64,000 nucleotides of DNA from Micromonospora endolithica (GTDB lineage: Bacteria > Actinomycetota > Actinomycetes > Mycobacteriales > Micromonosporaceae), in contig NZ_RBAK01000004.1 in the NCBI RefSeq assembly GCF_003626595.1, positions 1 through 64,000 on the forward strand, written 5' to 3'. This document shows positions 51,558 to 60,989 of the stretch, piece after piece (within the stretch, counting starts at the first letter, position 1; the number at the start of each line of letters is the position of its first letter). The translations under genes were made by a program, and so were the position numbers. The notes under the pieces are model-generated. The model worked only from the letters and a program-made list of their open reading frames with translations. It ran no database searches and was not told the DNA's origin.

Positions 51558-54500
51558 TCAGGTCGGCCACGGCCTGCCGAGCAGGCGATCGACGTATTTG
51601 ACCTCTTTCTCAGCGGCGTAGGCCCCGTCGTGGTCGCCCACCGCCCGGCATTGCTTCACCAGGTTCGTGAGTACACCCCTCCTCTCCACGAGGTCCGCCC
51701 CCGTCCAGTCGGGCAACGCCTTGAGCAGCTCGTTCGCGCGGCGTGAAGCTGCGACGGCCTGCGCGCCGTAACCCGCGTCGGCGAGGTCGCAGGACAGGTT
51801 GCGCAGGCATTTCGCGTAGACACGCTCGCCGTCGTCGCCACCACCGATGATGAAGGTTTCGATCGTTCGTACCGCCTCGAGGCTGGCGTGAAGGGCCTCC
51901 CGCCCGCGACCCCCGCTGCTGTAGGCGAGGCCCAGCTCCGTCCACGCCACCGCCAGAGCCGCGCCGTGGCGCAGCGGCTCGGTTCCCGCCAGGCCGGTCA
52001 GCAGCTCCACCGCCCGGGTCGCCGTGTCGATCGCGTCCTCGGTCCGGCCGAGCGCGAGCTGATTGCGGGTGGCGAAGGTGAGGGCCTGAAGGAGTCCGTC
52101 GTCGAAGCCGCCGGCGCCGTCCGCCCTGAGGCCGTTCCAGATGTCCACTGCTTCTTCTCCGGCGGCCATGGCCGCCTCATGGTCGCCCAGGACGCTCTCG
52201 ATCTTCTGCTTCTCTAGCAGGGCCCGGGCGAGGTCACCGCGGAAGGCCCCGTCGAGCGCTCCGGCGATCCGCCGGTACCGGGCGACGGCCTCGTCGACGA
52301 CCACCAGCGCCTCCTCGGCCCCCTGCGCCTCGAAGAGCACATTGCCGTGCACGAGGGCCGCGTACGCCGGGGTCTGCGGCATGGCGGCGCCCGGGAGGGG
52401 GAGTTCGCTCCGGTCGAACGCCCATGCGCTCAGTTCGTACGCCTCGCGCACGTCGCCCACCACAAGGAGAAGTTCGGCGCAGCGCGCCACGACGTGCACG
52501 TAGAAGCGGGCCAGTCCCAGGTCACGGGAGGCGGCCTTCCGGGCCAGCCGGTGTGCCTGCTCGATGCGCCCGCGTGCCTCTTCGAGGCGATCCCGGGCGG
52601 CGAGCGTGGCGGCCAGGTTGGTCAGTGTGAGGGCCACCTCCTCGATGTGCGGGTCGCCCCGGATGTCGGCCAGCCGGACCAGCAGGTCGGCGGCCTCGGT
52701 GAGCCTGCCGACCGCGGCGTCGTGGTCGCCGAGACGGTCCAGGCACTCGCCGAGCGAGCCGAGGGCGGACGCGGTGATCTGGGCTGCGGTGGGGTTCGTC
52801 CTCGAGCCGAGGCCCTCCGCGACCTCGACGGCCTCCCGGGCTAGGTCGACCGCCTCGTGGGGCCGCTCATTGGCGTTCATGACGTCGGCCAGTTTGGTGA
52901 GGCTGCGGACGAGGCCGGGCCGGTAGGCCGGCTCCTGCTCGGCGAGCGCTCGGCGGGTCGCCACGGACTCCCGTCCGGGCTCCAGCGCTGCGGTGTGCCG
53001 GCCCTGTGCCAGGAGCCCGTGGGATAGGTTGCCGAGAATCATGGCCAGGGTGTCACGGGCGGAGAGCGAATCCTTCGCGGCGATCGCGCGGCGGCACACC
53101 GTGGCTGCCTCCGCGAAGGCGTCCGTGGCCTGCCGGTGTTGTCCGAGGTCGGACAGGCACAGGCCGATACCGTTGACGGCGGAGGCCCGCTTACGCAGAA
53201 ACGCCGCGGGGTCGGCGAGCGTCGCCGACGCGAAGCCGTCGCGAGCGCGTACGAACCACTCGATGGCTTCGTCGGCGTTCCCGGCCGACTTGAGTGCCAG
53301 GGCAAGATCGTGGAAGTTGTCCCCCCGGCGGGGCGCTGAGGGGGCGTAACCGTCCGCCTCCAACAGCTCATCGAGGCGGCGCAGGACCGCGACGCCGAAG
53401 CTCGCGTAGTCGGAGACGTCGCGGAAGTTGGCGGGAAGGTGGTCGCTGATCGCCTGAACGGTGGCGAGATCGGCCGAGTTCAGCTCAGCGCGCACCAGGT
53501 CGATGAGGCTGGCCGCGTCGTCGCTGGTCACGGAGGCGGCCAGGACGGCCGGCGCGATGGTCGGCGGATTGTCGGCGACCATCTGGCGAAGCACCTCGAT
53601 CAGGTCGACGGGGGAGTGTCCCGCCGGAAGGGCCGCCCGGAAGATGACCGTGACGATGGGTATCGCCCGGCTCGGGGAGGCCGCGCCGAGCGCGGCGCGC
53701 AGGTAGTCGCTCACGCTGCGGACGGACCCGAAGCTGGCGGCGACGTCGCGAAGGAGATGTTCGGCGAGCCGATCGGGCCGCAACTGTCCCCAGTACGCGT
53801 CGGGGCTCTCCGGCGGGTAGAGCCCGGCGAGAACCACCGCCACCGATTCCGGCGCGGCGAAGGCGCGCCGCAGCGGAACGGCGAGGCGCTCGACCAGGGA
53901 CACGGCCTGGTCCCGGTCCTCGACGGTGACGAGTGTCGGCGCCAGGGTGAGCCGCTGGACCACGGAGTCGTCCGCTCCGGACGGCACCTGGGCGCGTGTG
54001 TCGAGCATCCGCATGGCGTAATGGAGCTCGTGCCCGAGGACGTCGGCCAGCGGATCCACGGCGTCGCCGCCGAGCACGCCGACGAGGGCGATGGCGTGCA
54101 GATCCAGCATCTGCTGCTGGGAGGCTGCCCGTTCCCGCAGCGAGGGCGGCAGCTCTGAGGGCGCGTCGGTGTCCGCGCCCGGCACCTCGGCCCGAAAGGT
54201 CCGGTAGGCGGCCTCGACGACCGCTACGGGCACCTGGCCGAGATCGCCGTCCAGGCGGCCCTCCGCGCTGTCGACGAGCAGCCGGTGCGTCGTCGGCCCC
54301 AGCAGGTGCGGCCACCACGGGCCGGTGGAACGGGCGAGCAGCAGGACCCGTACGGAGCCCGCGGGGCATCGGTCGACGGCATGGAGCAGCTCGTCGAGCT
54401 CGGGGCGGAGCGTCTCGGCGTAGTCGACCGACATGAACACCCGGTGTCGCTCGGCGGCTTCGGGGAGCGCAGCGGCGATCCGCCGGACGTCGGCGCCCAG

Positions 54501-55430
54501 GGACACCAGCCCGGCGATCCAGCCGTCGGCCGCGAGCTGCTCACGCAGCTCTAGGGCGAGCCGCGTCTTACCAACGCCGCCCGGCGCCACCACCAGGCGG
54601 ACGGCGTAGGAGGGCGCCGGGTCGCGGCACCAGGCCAGCAGGTCGCCGTAGAGGGCGGGGCGCACGTAGTCGACCGTCCGGTTGCGCGGATTGAGCCACC
54701 ACGAGGGCGGCGGGTCGGAGGGCCGGGCGCTCGGCGCGTTGGGGCGTGTCGTCGCGAACAACGCCCTCGTCGCCTCGCTGCGCTGATCGGCGGCATCGCG
54801 CCACGGCGTGCCGGGCGGATGCCGGGTCGCGTTCACCGACAGCAGACCCGGCCGGCATACCTCCGCGAGCCGGATCGGCACGGCCCAGCCACCCCGGACC
54901 TCGCGTACGTGACGGGAGGTCTTCAGAATCGCGCACACGCGGCCCTCGTCGAGGTCGAGCAGGGGACTGCCGCTGAGCCCGGGCACGATTTGGTCGCCGC
55001 GTAGCCGGACGGCCTCGGCCGCCGGGCCGGTGACCTCGGCCAGCACGCCGTGCGGTTGCGGCCAACCGCCGCCGGGCCCGTCGTCGACCGCGAAACCCAG
55101 GCCGAACAGCCGGCTGCCGGGCCGTGGCGTGTGGCGGGACAGCAGGACCGTCGGGTGGCCCACGGCGATGCCGATCTCCAGAAAGGCCAGATCGGGCAAC
55201 GGATACAGCGCGTCCTCCCCGGGCTCGGGCGGATGGGTGGAGAGAAGCGTCGCGGGCAGCCAGGCTTCCCGATACCGGACCCGAAGCTGCCGGGTGGACA
55301 CGACGTGAGCACAGGTGACGCCGAGGCGGTCGCCGACGAGGAAACCCGAACCGGCGAACCGGTCCCCGAGGAACACCTGGAACACTGCGGCATCGAGCAG
55401 CTCGGCCGGTGACAAACGGTCGGCGTGCAT
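51558..55430 (-). CDS. Trypsin-like protease / STAND NTPase / TPR fusion
   Basis: 1,290 residues from ATG 55430 (upstream in-frame sequence is Pro/Arg-rich and implausible). Trypsin-like domain ~12-195 with the triad His42 (VTCAHVV), Asp80 (PLPDLAFLE) and Ser153 (PGLSGSPLL). NTPase ~250-560 with Walker A VVAPGGVGKTRLAL (Lys288) and Walker B HRVFMSVDY. Tetratricopeptide-type helical repeats fill ~690-1280. The arrangement matches predicted conflict systems in which a STAND sensor controls a protease. Divergent by 59 bp from a Trypco1-domain gene, the usual partner. Cytoplasmic, no signal peptide. Confidence 0.9.
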   Translation of the reverse strand: MHADRLSPAELLDAAVFQVFLGDRFAGSGFLVGDRLGVTCAHVVSTRQLRVRYREAWLPATLLSTHPPEPGEDALYPLPDLAFLEIGIAVGHPTVLLSRHTPRPGSRLFGLGFAVDDGPGGGWPQPHGVLAEVTGPAAEAVRLRGDQIVPGLSGSPLLDLDEGRVCAILKTSRHVREVRGGWAVPIRLAEVCRPGLLSVNATRHPPGTPWRDAADQRSEATRALFATTRPNAPSARPSDPPPSWWLNPRNRTVDYVRPALYGDLLAWCRDPAPSYAVRLVVAPGGVGKTRLALELREQLAADGWIAGLVSLGADVRRIAAALPEAAERHRVFMSVDYAETLRPELDELLHAVDRCPAGSVRVLLLARSTGPWWPHLLGPTTHRLLVDSAEGRLDGDLGQVPVAVVEAAYRTFRAEVPGADTDAPSELPPSLRERAASQQQMLDLHAIALVGVLGGDAVDPLADVLGHELHYAMRMLDTRAQVPSGADDSVVQRLTLAPTLVTVEDRDQAVSLVERLAVPLRRAFAAPESVAVVLAGLYPPESPDAYWGQLRPDRLAEHLLRDVAASFGSVRSVSDYLRAALGAASPSRAIPIVTVIFRAALPAGHSPVDLIEVLRQMVADNPPTIAPAVLAASVTSDDAASLIDLVRAELNSADLATVQAISDHLPANFRDVSDYASFGVAVLRRLDELLEADGYAPSAPRRGDNFHDLALALKSAGNADEAIEWFVRARDGFASATLADPAAFLRKRASAVNGIGLCLSDLGQHRQATDAFAEAATVCRRAIAAKDSLSARDTLAMILGNLSHGLLAQGRHTAALEPGRESVATRRALAEQEPAYRPGLVRSLTKLADVMNANERPHEAVDLAREAVEVAEGLGSRTNPTAAQITASALGSLGECLDRLGDHDAAVGRLTEAADLLVRLADIRGDPHIEEVALTLTNLAATLAARDRLEEARGRIEQAHRLARKAASRDLGLARFYVHVVARCAELLLVVGDVREAYELSAWAFDRSELPLPGAAMPQTPAYAALVHGNVLFEAQGAEEALVVVDEAVARYRRIAGALDGAFRGDLARALLEKQKIESVLGDHEAAMAAGEEAVDIWNGLRADGAGGFDDGLLQALTFATRNQLALGRTEDAIDTATRAVELLTGLAGTEPLRHGAALAVAWTELGLAYSSGGRGREALHASLEAVRTIETFIIGGGDDGERVYAKCLRNLSCDLADAGYGAQAVAASRRANELLKALPDWTGADLVERRGVLTNLVKQCRAVGDHDGAYAAEKEVKYVDRLLGRPWPT

Positions 55431-55489
55431 GATCGGAGCGTATCGACGATGATGATCACCTGGAAGGTTAGTCCGAGTAGGGGGTGGAC

Positions 55490-55858
55490 ATGGTGGAACC
55501 AGTCCGGCTGCGGATGCCCAACGGGCAGGAAATTTGGGCGCGGGTGGCGGTCGACGGCGGGCCCGCGGACGTGGCATGGCGGGGTGGGCCGCCGTCCGCC
55601 CGCCTGGACGACCTGGTCGACACGGTCCAGGCCGTGGCGGCCTCGGTTCGTGAGGCGTTGAGCGCGGCAAGCCCCGACGGGTGGAGCGTCGAGTTCGGCA
55701 TCGAGTTGGCGGTCAAGAGCGGCAAGGTGATCAGTGTGCTCACCGAGACCGGCGCGAAGGCGAGCCTGCGAGTCACGCTGAACTGGTCGGGAGACGCGCC
55801 CGCGCCGGCCGCCGGCGCCGACGACGAGGCCGAGCCGCCCGGCGACACCGGCCCTTGA
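55490..55858 (+). CDS. Trypco1-domain (CU044_2847-type) protein
   Basis: 122 residues. VRLRMPNGQEIWARV at the start, the FGIELAVKSGKVISVL block and KASLRVTLNW follow the trypsin-co-occurring domain 1 pattern; the C-terminal ~20 residues are an acidic Pro/Gly tail. This domain is found next to trypsin-like and STAND conflict genes and is thought to be a protease substrate or adaptor. Its partner is the divergent gene at 51558-55430. ATG 55490 is preferred over the in-frame GTG at 55484. Confidence 0.82.
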   Translation: MVEPVRLRMPNGQEIWARVAVDGGPADVAWRGGPPSARLDDLVDTVQAVAASVREALSAASPDGWSVEFGIELAVKSGKVISVLTETGAKASLRVTLNWSGDAPAPAAGADDEAEPPGDTGP

Positions 55859-55999
55859 TCGACATGCCACGACGAGCGGGACCGGGTGCGGGCCTCCGGC
55901 GGCGGTCCGGGTCGGGGGCGGAAACTCGACAGTCACTCGGTACTTCGCCCGGCCCGCCGTAGTCTCCGGTAGAGACCAGTCGGTACTGCCAGGCGCACC

Positions 56000-56310
56000 G
56001 TGAGAACGCGCCCTGTCGTCGTGCTGCTCGGGCTCACCCTGTTCGCCGCATGCTCACCCGGAGGCGGTCGGCCCGGCGCCCACGCCGACCCCGACCGGAT
56101 ATCCGGGCACCCGGGAAGGTGCTGCGGCGCTCGCGGGGTGACTCCGCACGACGACCACGGAATCACCATCGTGTTCGGGATCGTCGCTCTCCGCGTCCGC
56201 TGAACCCAACGAGTCTGGACGACGTCGAAGAGGTCCGGGTGGAGCCCGAGGGCCAGTTCAGCGTCATCACCCGCAAGTCCCACAAGCCCGCGGGACGGGA
56301 CACCGGCTGA
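56000..56310 (+). pseudogene. Decayed remnants: lipoprotein signal peptide and a DUF421-like C-terminus
   Basis: GTG 56000 opens RTRPVVVLLGLTLFAACSPGG, a lipoprotein signal with an AAC lipobox, but the frame ends after 67 codons without a domain. In another frame, 56211-56310 reads LDDVEEVRVEPEGQFSVITR, similar to the C-terminal tail of YetF/DUF421 membrane proteins. Neither is a credible whole gene; the pieces look like leftovers of two genes. Confidence 0.35.
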
Positions 56311-57241
56311 ACCGTATGTCTCCGCCGCGGCACGGGAAGGCGGCGGACGACAGGGCGCGTGAACGCCAGCGCCACCGCACCCCGGGAGGTCGACATGATT
56401 GACCGGGAAGAGCTGCACGATCTTCGGCAGCGGGCCACGACGCGGGCATCGAGGGGAACTCCAAGATGACCGAAAAGCAGCTCCGCGACGCGCTCCGCGA
56501 CCTCGCTCACGTCGACCTTGATGACGAGCAGACCGGTGGGAACCGGCGGTCCGGGCTCGGGCCGCTGCTCGGCTATGCCACTTCCGTGGCCCCCGCCGCG
56601 ACCTTCAGCGCGGCCGGTGGCCCGGCTGTCGACTCTGGTGTCGGCACTGGCGTTGGCCGGGCTGGCGGTGGTCGCGTCGAACGCGCCGATGACCGCGCTG
56701 AAGGTCACCGACCCACGGTCGTGGTCGGACGCCGGCCGGGTGATCGACCTGGTTCCGCGTCTGGCGTACAGCGCGGTCACCGCAGTCGCCCTGAACCGCT
56801 GCCGTGCCCCCCGGTTGAGAGTCCGGGGCCAATCCAACTTCGGTAGGCTGCTGTCAGCCGAGCGGGATGGCGCCGACAAGACGCAACCCGTGATGGGTAT
56901 CGGTTCGTGTCAATCCTCGGACACGAACCGAATCCCAACGGTGCGCGGCAAGGTCAACACTTGCCCGCACCGTTTGTGTTTCCGGGGTGTACGACAGGTG
57001 CAGCCCGAGGCTGCGGTAGACGTCCAGTTTGTAAATGGGCAAGTAGAAGGCCAGAGAGGGCTTCAGGCTCTGGCGATCCGAGCGGCGGCTCGGAAGACGA
57101 TTCATGCTCTTCACCCGGAGCGACCCGGCCGACCACCCGCCGGCAACAGCAGGTGCGGACGGGCACCAGCTCGCCGAGGCGTTCGCGGGCTGATGGCGCG
57201 TTACGAGCACGGTGACCCGCCGACCTCGCTGAGACTCGGGC
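56311..57241. other. ~930 bp of decayed sequence without an intact gene
   Basis: 56466-56540 begins a plausible frame (MTEKQLRDALRDLAHVDLDD) that runs into another frame near 56540, where a hydrophobic stretch (VARLSTLVSALALAGLAVV) follows, suggesting a frameshifted membrane protein of ~115 residues. A serine-recombinase-like tail lies at 56913-57027. The rest shows nothing I can name. Confidence 0.45.
56913..57027 (-). pseudogene. Serine recombinase C-terminal fragment
   Basis: The minus-strand stretch LDVYRSLGLHLSYTPETQTV...DLAAHRWDSVRVRG matches the closing segment of large serine recombinases in which the last residues usually read RVRGGT. Only ~38 residues remain, followed by unrelated sequence. 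Suggests an integrated element was once present. Confidence 0.45.
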
Positions 57242-59962
57242 TCAGGTCCCGTTGAGGGCGTCGCGTAGCCCGGCCCGGGACGAGACGCCCAGTTTGGGAA
57301 ATATGCGGTAAAGGTGAGCGCCTACCGTGCGGTGAGACAGGTGAAGGCGCTGGGCGATCTGTTTGTTGGTCAGGCCGGCGGCGGCCAGGCCGGCGACTTC
57401 GAGTTCCTGGGCGGTCAGGGCGGCCGGCGGTTGCTCGGTCACGGCCGACCGGTAACCGGTGGCGCGTAGTTCCGCAGTGGTGCGGGCCAGCCACGGCTCG
57501 GCCCCCATCGCGGCGAAGCCGGTGCGGGCGGCGAGCAGATGCGTCCGGGCGCGGGTGAGTTCCTTGTTCCGTCGCAATTTCTCGGCGAACACGAGCCGTA
57601 TGCGTGACGACTCGAACAACCAGCGTTCGCTGGCGCTGTCGGCGAGCGTCTGCTCGAGCCGGTGGCCGGCTTCGTCGTCGAGCACGAGTGCGTCGACGCC
57701 ATGCTGGATCAACCGCATGCGGGGGGACAGGGCGGCCACGTCCGCTGCGCGCATGGCCTCGGCGTGGGCCCGGGCCTCGGCCGTACGGCCGGTGCGCAGG
57801 GCGGCCTCGACCAGGTCGAGCATCACCCAGGTGGCGATCGGCACGTACGGTGCCAGCACCCCGGCCGCACTGATGGCCGTCGCGTGCCGGTAGGCGGCCT
57901 CGAAGTCGCACTCAGCCATGGCGGCCAGCGTGCGGGGAAGGTTTGCGGTGGACAGCCAGCTCACGACGCCGCGTGGTGCCGCCCAGTGGGTCATGTCATC
58001 CGCCAGGTCATACGCCTCGCCGGACCGGCCCCGGCTAGCTGCGATGACGGCCCGGTTGAGCACGAAGGGCCACCGCAGAAAAGGAAGGCCGCTGTCGACG
58101 GCGACCCGCTCGCCCTCACCGGCCAGCTCTTCGACCTCGTCCCAGCGTCCGGTGAGATAGTCGTCCTGGCACAGGTGCATCAGCCCGCTCAGCTGCCACT
58201 GGGGCGCACCGCCTTCGCGTCCCTGGTGCACGAGCCGCCATGAATGTTCCCGGATCTCGCCCAGCCGGTCGACATGGGCCGAGGCGGTGCCCATCCGCAC
58301 GACCCGGGTCAGGTCGTTGTTGCCGGGCAGGGCGGCGATCAGCGCCTCGAGGTCGGGCAGGGCGACGGCGCCGGTACGTACGGGGTCGGGGAAGGTCCGG
58401 CTCACCACCGACAGGATGTCGGGCGGTGCCGGAGTGAGCCGGGTCAGATCCCGGTGGAAGACGGCCCAGTGGTCGGCGCTGCCGGCATACCAGGACAGCA
58501 GCAGCAGCGTGTACATGGCCTCGTCGAGGGCCGGGTCGTCGGCGCGCCAGCCGTGTTCGCCCGTCTCGATGGCGCCGGCGAGCAGGCGGTGGGCGGTGTG
58601 TACGTCGCCGTCACCGTTGATCATCAGCAACGCGGTCGCGTTGGCGGCGTGCAGCGCTCCGGCCGAGTCCTGGCTCAACGCGCGCGCATCGGCCAGCAGC
58701 GTCGTGGCGTCGCCGGCGACGCCGGCCTCCGCGCCGGTGTACGCGGCCCGTGCCAGCCGCCGCGCGGTGTCCTCGGGAGTGCCGCTCATCTCGGCGGCGC
58801 GGACGAGCGCGGCGATGGCGGCCAGGGCGTCGCCACGCCGCAACACCACACGCGCGGCCGCTTCGAGTTGTACGGCGACGGCCTCGTCCGGGCCGGCGGT
58901 GGCCGCGGCGAGGTGCCAGGCGCGGCGTTCCGGATCGCGCGGCAGCGCGGCGGCGATGGCCTGGTGGGCCAGCCGGCGCTCCTCGTGGCTGGACATCGCG
59001 ACGATCGCCGACTGGATCAGCGGGTGGCGGAAGACGATGCGCCTGCCGGCGTCGTCGACGCGTACGAGCTGAGCTCGTTCGGCCGGGGCCAGGTGGGCCA
59101 GATCGGTCATGCCGCGCAGGGTGTGCAGGTCGCCGCTTCCTTCGAACGTGGCGAGCAGCAGCAGCAGGCGGGTGGACTCCGTCAGACCGGCCACGCGGGT
59201 GGCGAAAGTGGCCTGCAGTCGGTCGCTGAGCGGCACCACGTCCGCCGAGTGGGCGGAGTCGGTGAGGCTGCTCGGCAGTTCCACCAGGGCCAGCGGGTTG
59301 CCCTGGGCGAGGTCCAGCAGGCGCTGCCGCATGCCTCCGGTCATGGTGGGGAAGCGGGTATCCACGAGCTGGGCCGAAGCCTCGTCGCTCAGGGGTTCCA
59401 CCATGACCTCGGCCAGGCCACGGCGGTCGATGAAACTCTCCGTGCCGGTGCGGGAGGCGGCGATGACGCCGACGGGCGTTCCCGGCACGCGTCGGGCGAC
59501 GAAGCCGAGGACGACGGCGCTGGGCCGGTCGATCCACTGGACGTCGTCGACGATGAGCAGGACAGGCTTTGTCCTGGCTGCGGTGGTGAGCAGTAGGAGG
59601 GCGGCGTTGCACACGAGCAGGGCGGCGGGTGCCGGTCCGGGCCCGAAACCAAGGGCGACGGTGAGGGCGTCGCGCAGCGCCGGCGGCAGTCGCTGCATGT
59701 CGGCGTACAGCGGCAGCAGCAGCTGGTTCAGCAGCGAGTAGCTGACATCCGCCTCGAACTCGGAGCCGTTTGCCCGAAACACCCGCATGCCTGCGGTGCC
59801 GGCCAGATCCGCCGCCGCGGAGAGCAGCGCTGATTTGCCGACGCCGGGCTCGCCGCGGACCATGCGTACGTCACCACCGTCTCGCACCGACTGCAGGAAT
59901 CGGCTGATCCGGGCCAGCTCCGTCTCGCGACCGAACAGCACCTCCCCGGCGGTTGCCCCCAT
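57242..59962 (-). CDS. LAL-family LuxR transcriptional regulator
   Basis: 906 residues: STAND ATPase with intact Walker A RGEPGVGKSALL and Walker B VLLIVDDVQWID, helical middle, and LuxR HTH at the C-terminus (LTAQELEVAGLAAAGLTNKQIAQRL). ATG 59962 (MGATAGEVLFGRE) is preferred; an in-frame ATG at 59998 adds 12 residues. Ordinary codon use, unlike the cluster regulator. Outside the biosynthetic cluster; a target could be the hydrolase genes downstream, but nothing in the sequence links them. Confidence 0.92.
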   Translation of the reverse strand: MGATAGEVLFGRETELARISRFLQSVRDGGDVRMVRGEPGVGKSALLSAAADLAGTAGMRVFRANGSEFEADVSYSLLNQLLLPLYADMQRLPPALRDALTVALGFGPGPAPAALLVCNAALLLLTTAARTKPVLLIVDDVQWIDRPSAVVLGFVARRVPGTPVGVIAASRTGTESFIDRRGLAEVMVEPLSDEASAQLVDTRFPTMTGGMRQRLLDLAQGNPLALVELPSSLTDSAHSADVVPLSDRLQATFATRVAGLTESTRLLLLLATFEGSGDLHTLRGMTDLAHLAPAERAQLVRVDDAGRRIVFRHPLIQSAIVAMSSHEERRLAHQAIAAALPRDPERRAWHLAAATAGPDEAVAVQLEAAARVVLRRGDALAAIAALVRAAEMSGTPEDTARRLARAAYTGAEAGVAGDATTLLADARALSQDSAGALHAANATALLMINGDGDVHTAHRLLAGAIETGEHGWRADDPALDEAMYTLLLLSWYAGSADHWAVFHRDLTRLTPAPPDILSVVSRTFPDPVRTGAVALPDLEALIAALPGNNDLTRVVRMGTASAHVDRLGEIREHSWRLVHQGREGGAPQWQLSGLMHLCQDDYLTGRWDEVEELAGEGERVAVDSGLPFLRWPFVLNRAVIAASRGRSGEAYDLADDMTHWAAPRGVVSWLSTANLPRTLAAMAECDFEAAYRHATAISAAGVLAPYVPIATWVMLDLVEAALRTGRTAEARAHAEAMRAADVAALSPRMRLIQHGVDALVLDDEAGHRLEQTLADSASERWLFESSRIRLVFAEKLRRNKELTRARTHLLAARTGFAAMGAEPWLARTTAELRATGYRSAVTEQPPAALTAQELEVAGLAAAGLTNKQIAQRLHLSHRTVGAHLYRIFPKLGVSSRAGLRDALNGT

Positions 59963-60121
59963 GCGGCATATTGCACGCTGAGTGGAAAGCAGTGTCAATA
60001 GAGAGCTCGGTCCACCGGCCGAGCCACCCCCCTCGCTCTCCGCTCGGCGCTGTATCGCCGCCCAGCCCGCTGCTTCGTCGGCCCCGGCGTCCAGGGCCCC
60101 GGTAGCGCTGGAGTGGACGGC

Positions 60122-60640
60122 TCAGCCATCGGACGCACCCGCGGTGTCGTCGGCCACGGGGAACGTCACCCGGATCCGCAGTCCGTCCCGGCCGGTGGAG
60201 GAGGCGGTGATGATGCCGTCGTGGGCCCGGGTGATCGAGCGGGCGATCGCCAGTCCGAGGCCCGCGCCGCCGCTGTGGTCGATGCGTCTGCCGGACCTGC
60301 GTCGGAACGGCTCGAACAGGGCGGCGACCTCGTCCGGGGGGACGTCGTCGCCGGTGTTCTCCACGACCAGCGCCGGGTCTGTGCCCACCCGCACCTCCAG
60401 GGTGCCTTCGGGTCGGTTGTACTTCAGGCCGTTCTGCACCAGGTTGACGACCAGTCGTTCCAGCAGCACCTGCTCGCCGGCGACCAGTCGGGGGGTCAAC
60501 CGGCTGATGATCGTGACGCCGGCCTCCTCGGCCCGGGCCCGGTGGTTGTCGAGCACCGCCGCGACGATCTGGTCGAGCCGACGTGGGACGCGCGTCTCCT
60601 CGGGCTCCACCCAGTCGTGATCAACTGCCGCACCCGTTGG
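60122..60640 (-). pseudogene. Histidine kinase fragment (ATPase domain only)
   Basis: Residual C-terminal half of a two-component sensor kinase: N-box LVVNLVQNGLKYNRPEG, G1 region ALVVENTGDDVPPDE and G2 box GGAGLGLAIARS. The dimerisation/phosphoacceptor helix, HAMP and sensor parts are missing. Upstream of ~60600 the frame passes straight into the 42-bp repeat at 60639-60680, so the gene was cut there by rearrangement. Confidence 0.8.
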
Positions 60641-60680
60641 GCTGACTGTCGAATGACCTAGTCGAGCCATCCCGGGTCGC
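60639..60680. repeat. 42-bp direct repeat, copy 1
   Basis: GGGCTGACTGTCGAATGACC followed by TAGTCGAGCC and ATCCCGGGTCGC. Copy 2 at 62317-62358 differs at three positions. The copies lie 1,678 bp apart and flank hydrolase 1 and the MerR fragment. Confidence 0.85.
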
Positions 60681-60812
60681 GCCCGGGACATCGGTTCGGC
60701 GTTCCTCGGTGTGGCGTCGCACCGTCGGTGCCGACCGGTCTTGCCCGGCAATCCGGGCTTCTCGGGCGGGTTTCTGCCTCGAGGGCGGCAACCGGGTGCG
60801 GGTGGCCGCAGA

Positions 60813-60827
60813 CGAATGACTGATTCG
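60813..60827. promoter_or_regulatory. Palindrome CGAATGACTGATTCG upstream of hydrolase 1
   Basis: CGAAT and ATTCG arms around a 5-bp centre, embedded in GTGGCCGCAG-A-CGAATGACTGATTCG. The same 15-mer with the same left flank lies at 62492-62506 upstream of hydrolase 2. Distance to the hydrolase ATG is 163 bp here and 91 bp there. A likely regulator-binding site. Confidence 0.55.
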
Positions 60828-60989
60828 CCACGGTCTGCCAGAGCCGACTCTGGGTTCGTCGACGCCCCGACCAGTGCGACAAGCCGTGGCACGACGTGAA
60901 ACACCACTTGTTCATGACGCCGGCCGGTCTCGCCGGACCACCAGGAACCCCGCCCGGGACGGCCGGCGCGGCGACGGAAGGAAACCACC

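Noticed and set aside
56163..56879. 238-codon minus-strand frame in the decayed zone
   Set aside because: No start context, no domain, Arg/Ser-rich; looks like an antisense frame over plus-strand remnants.
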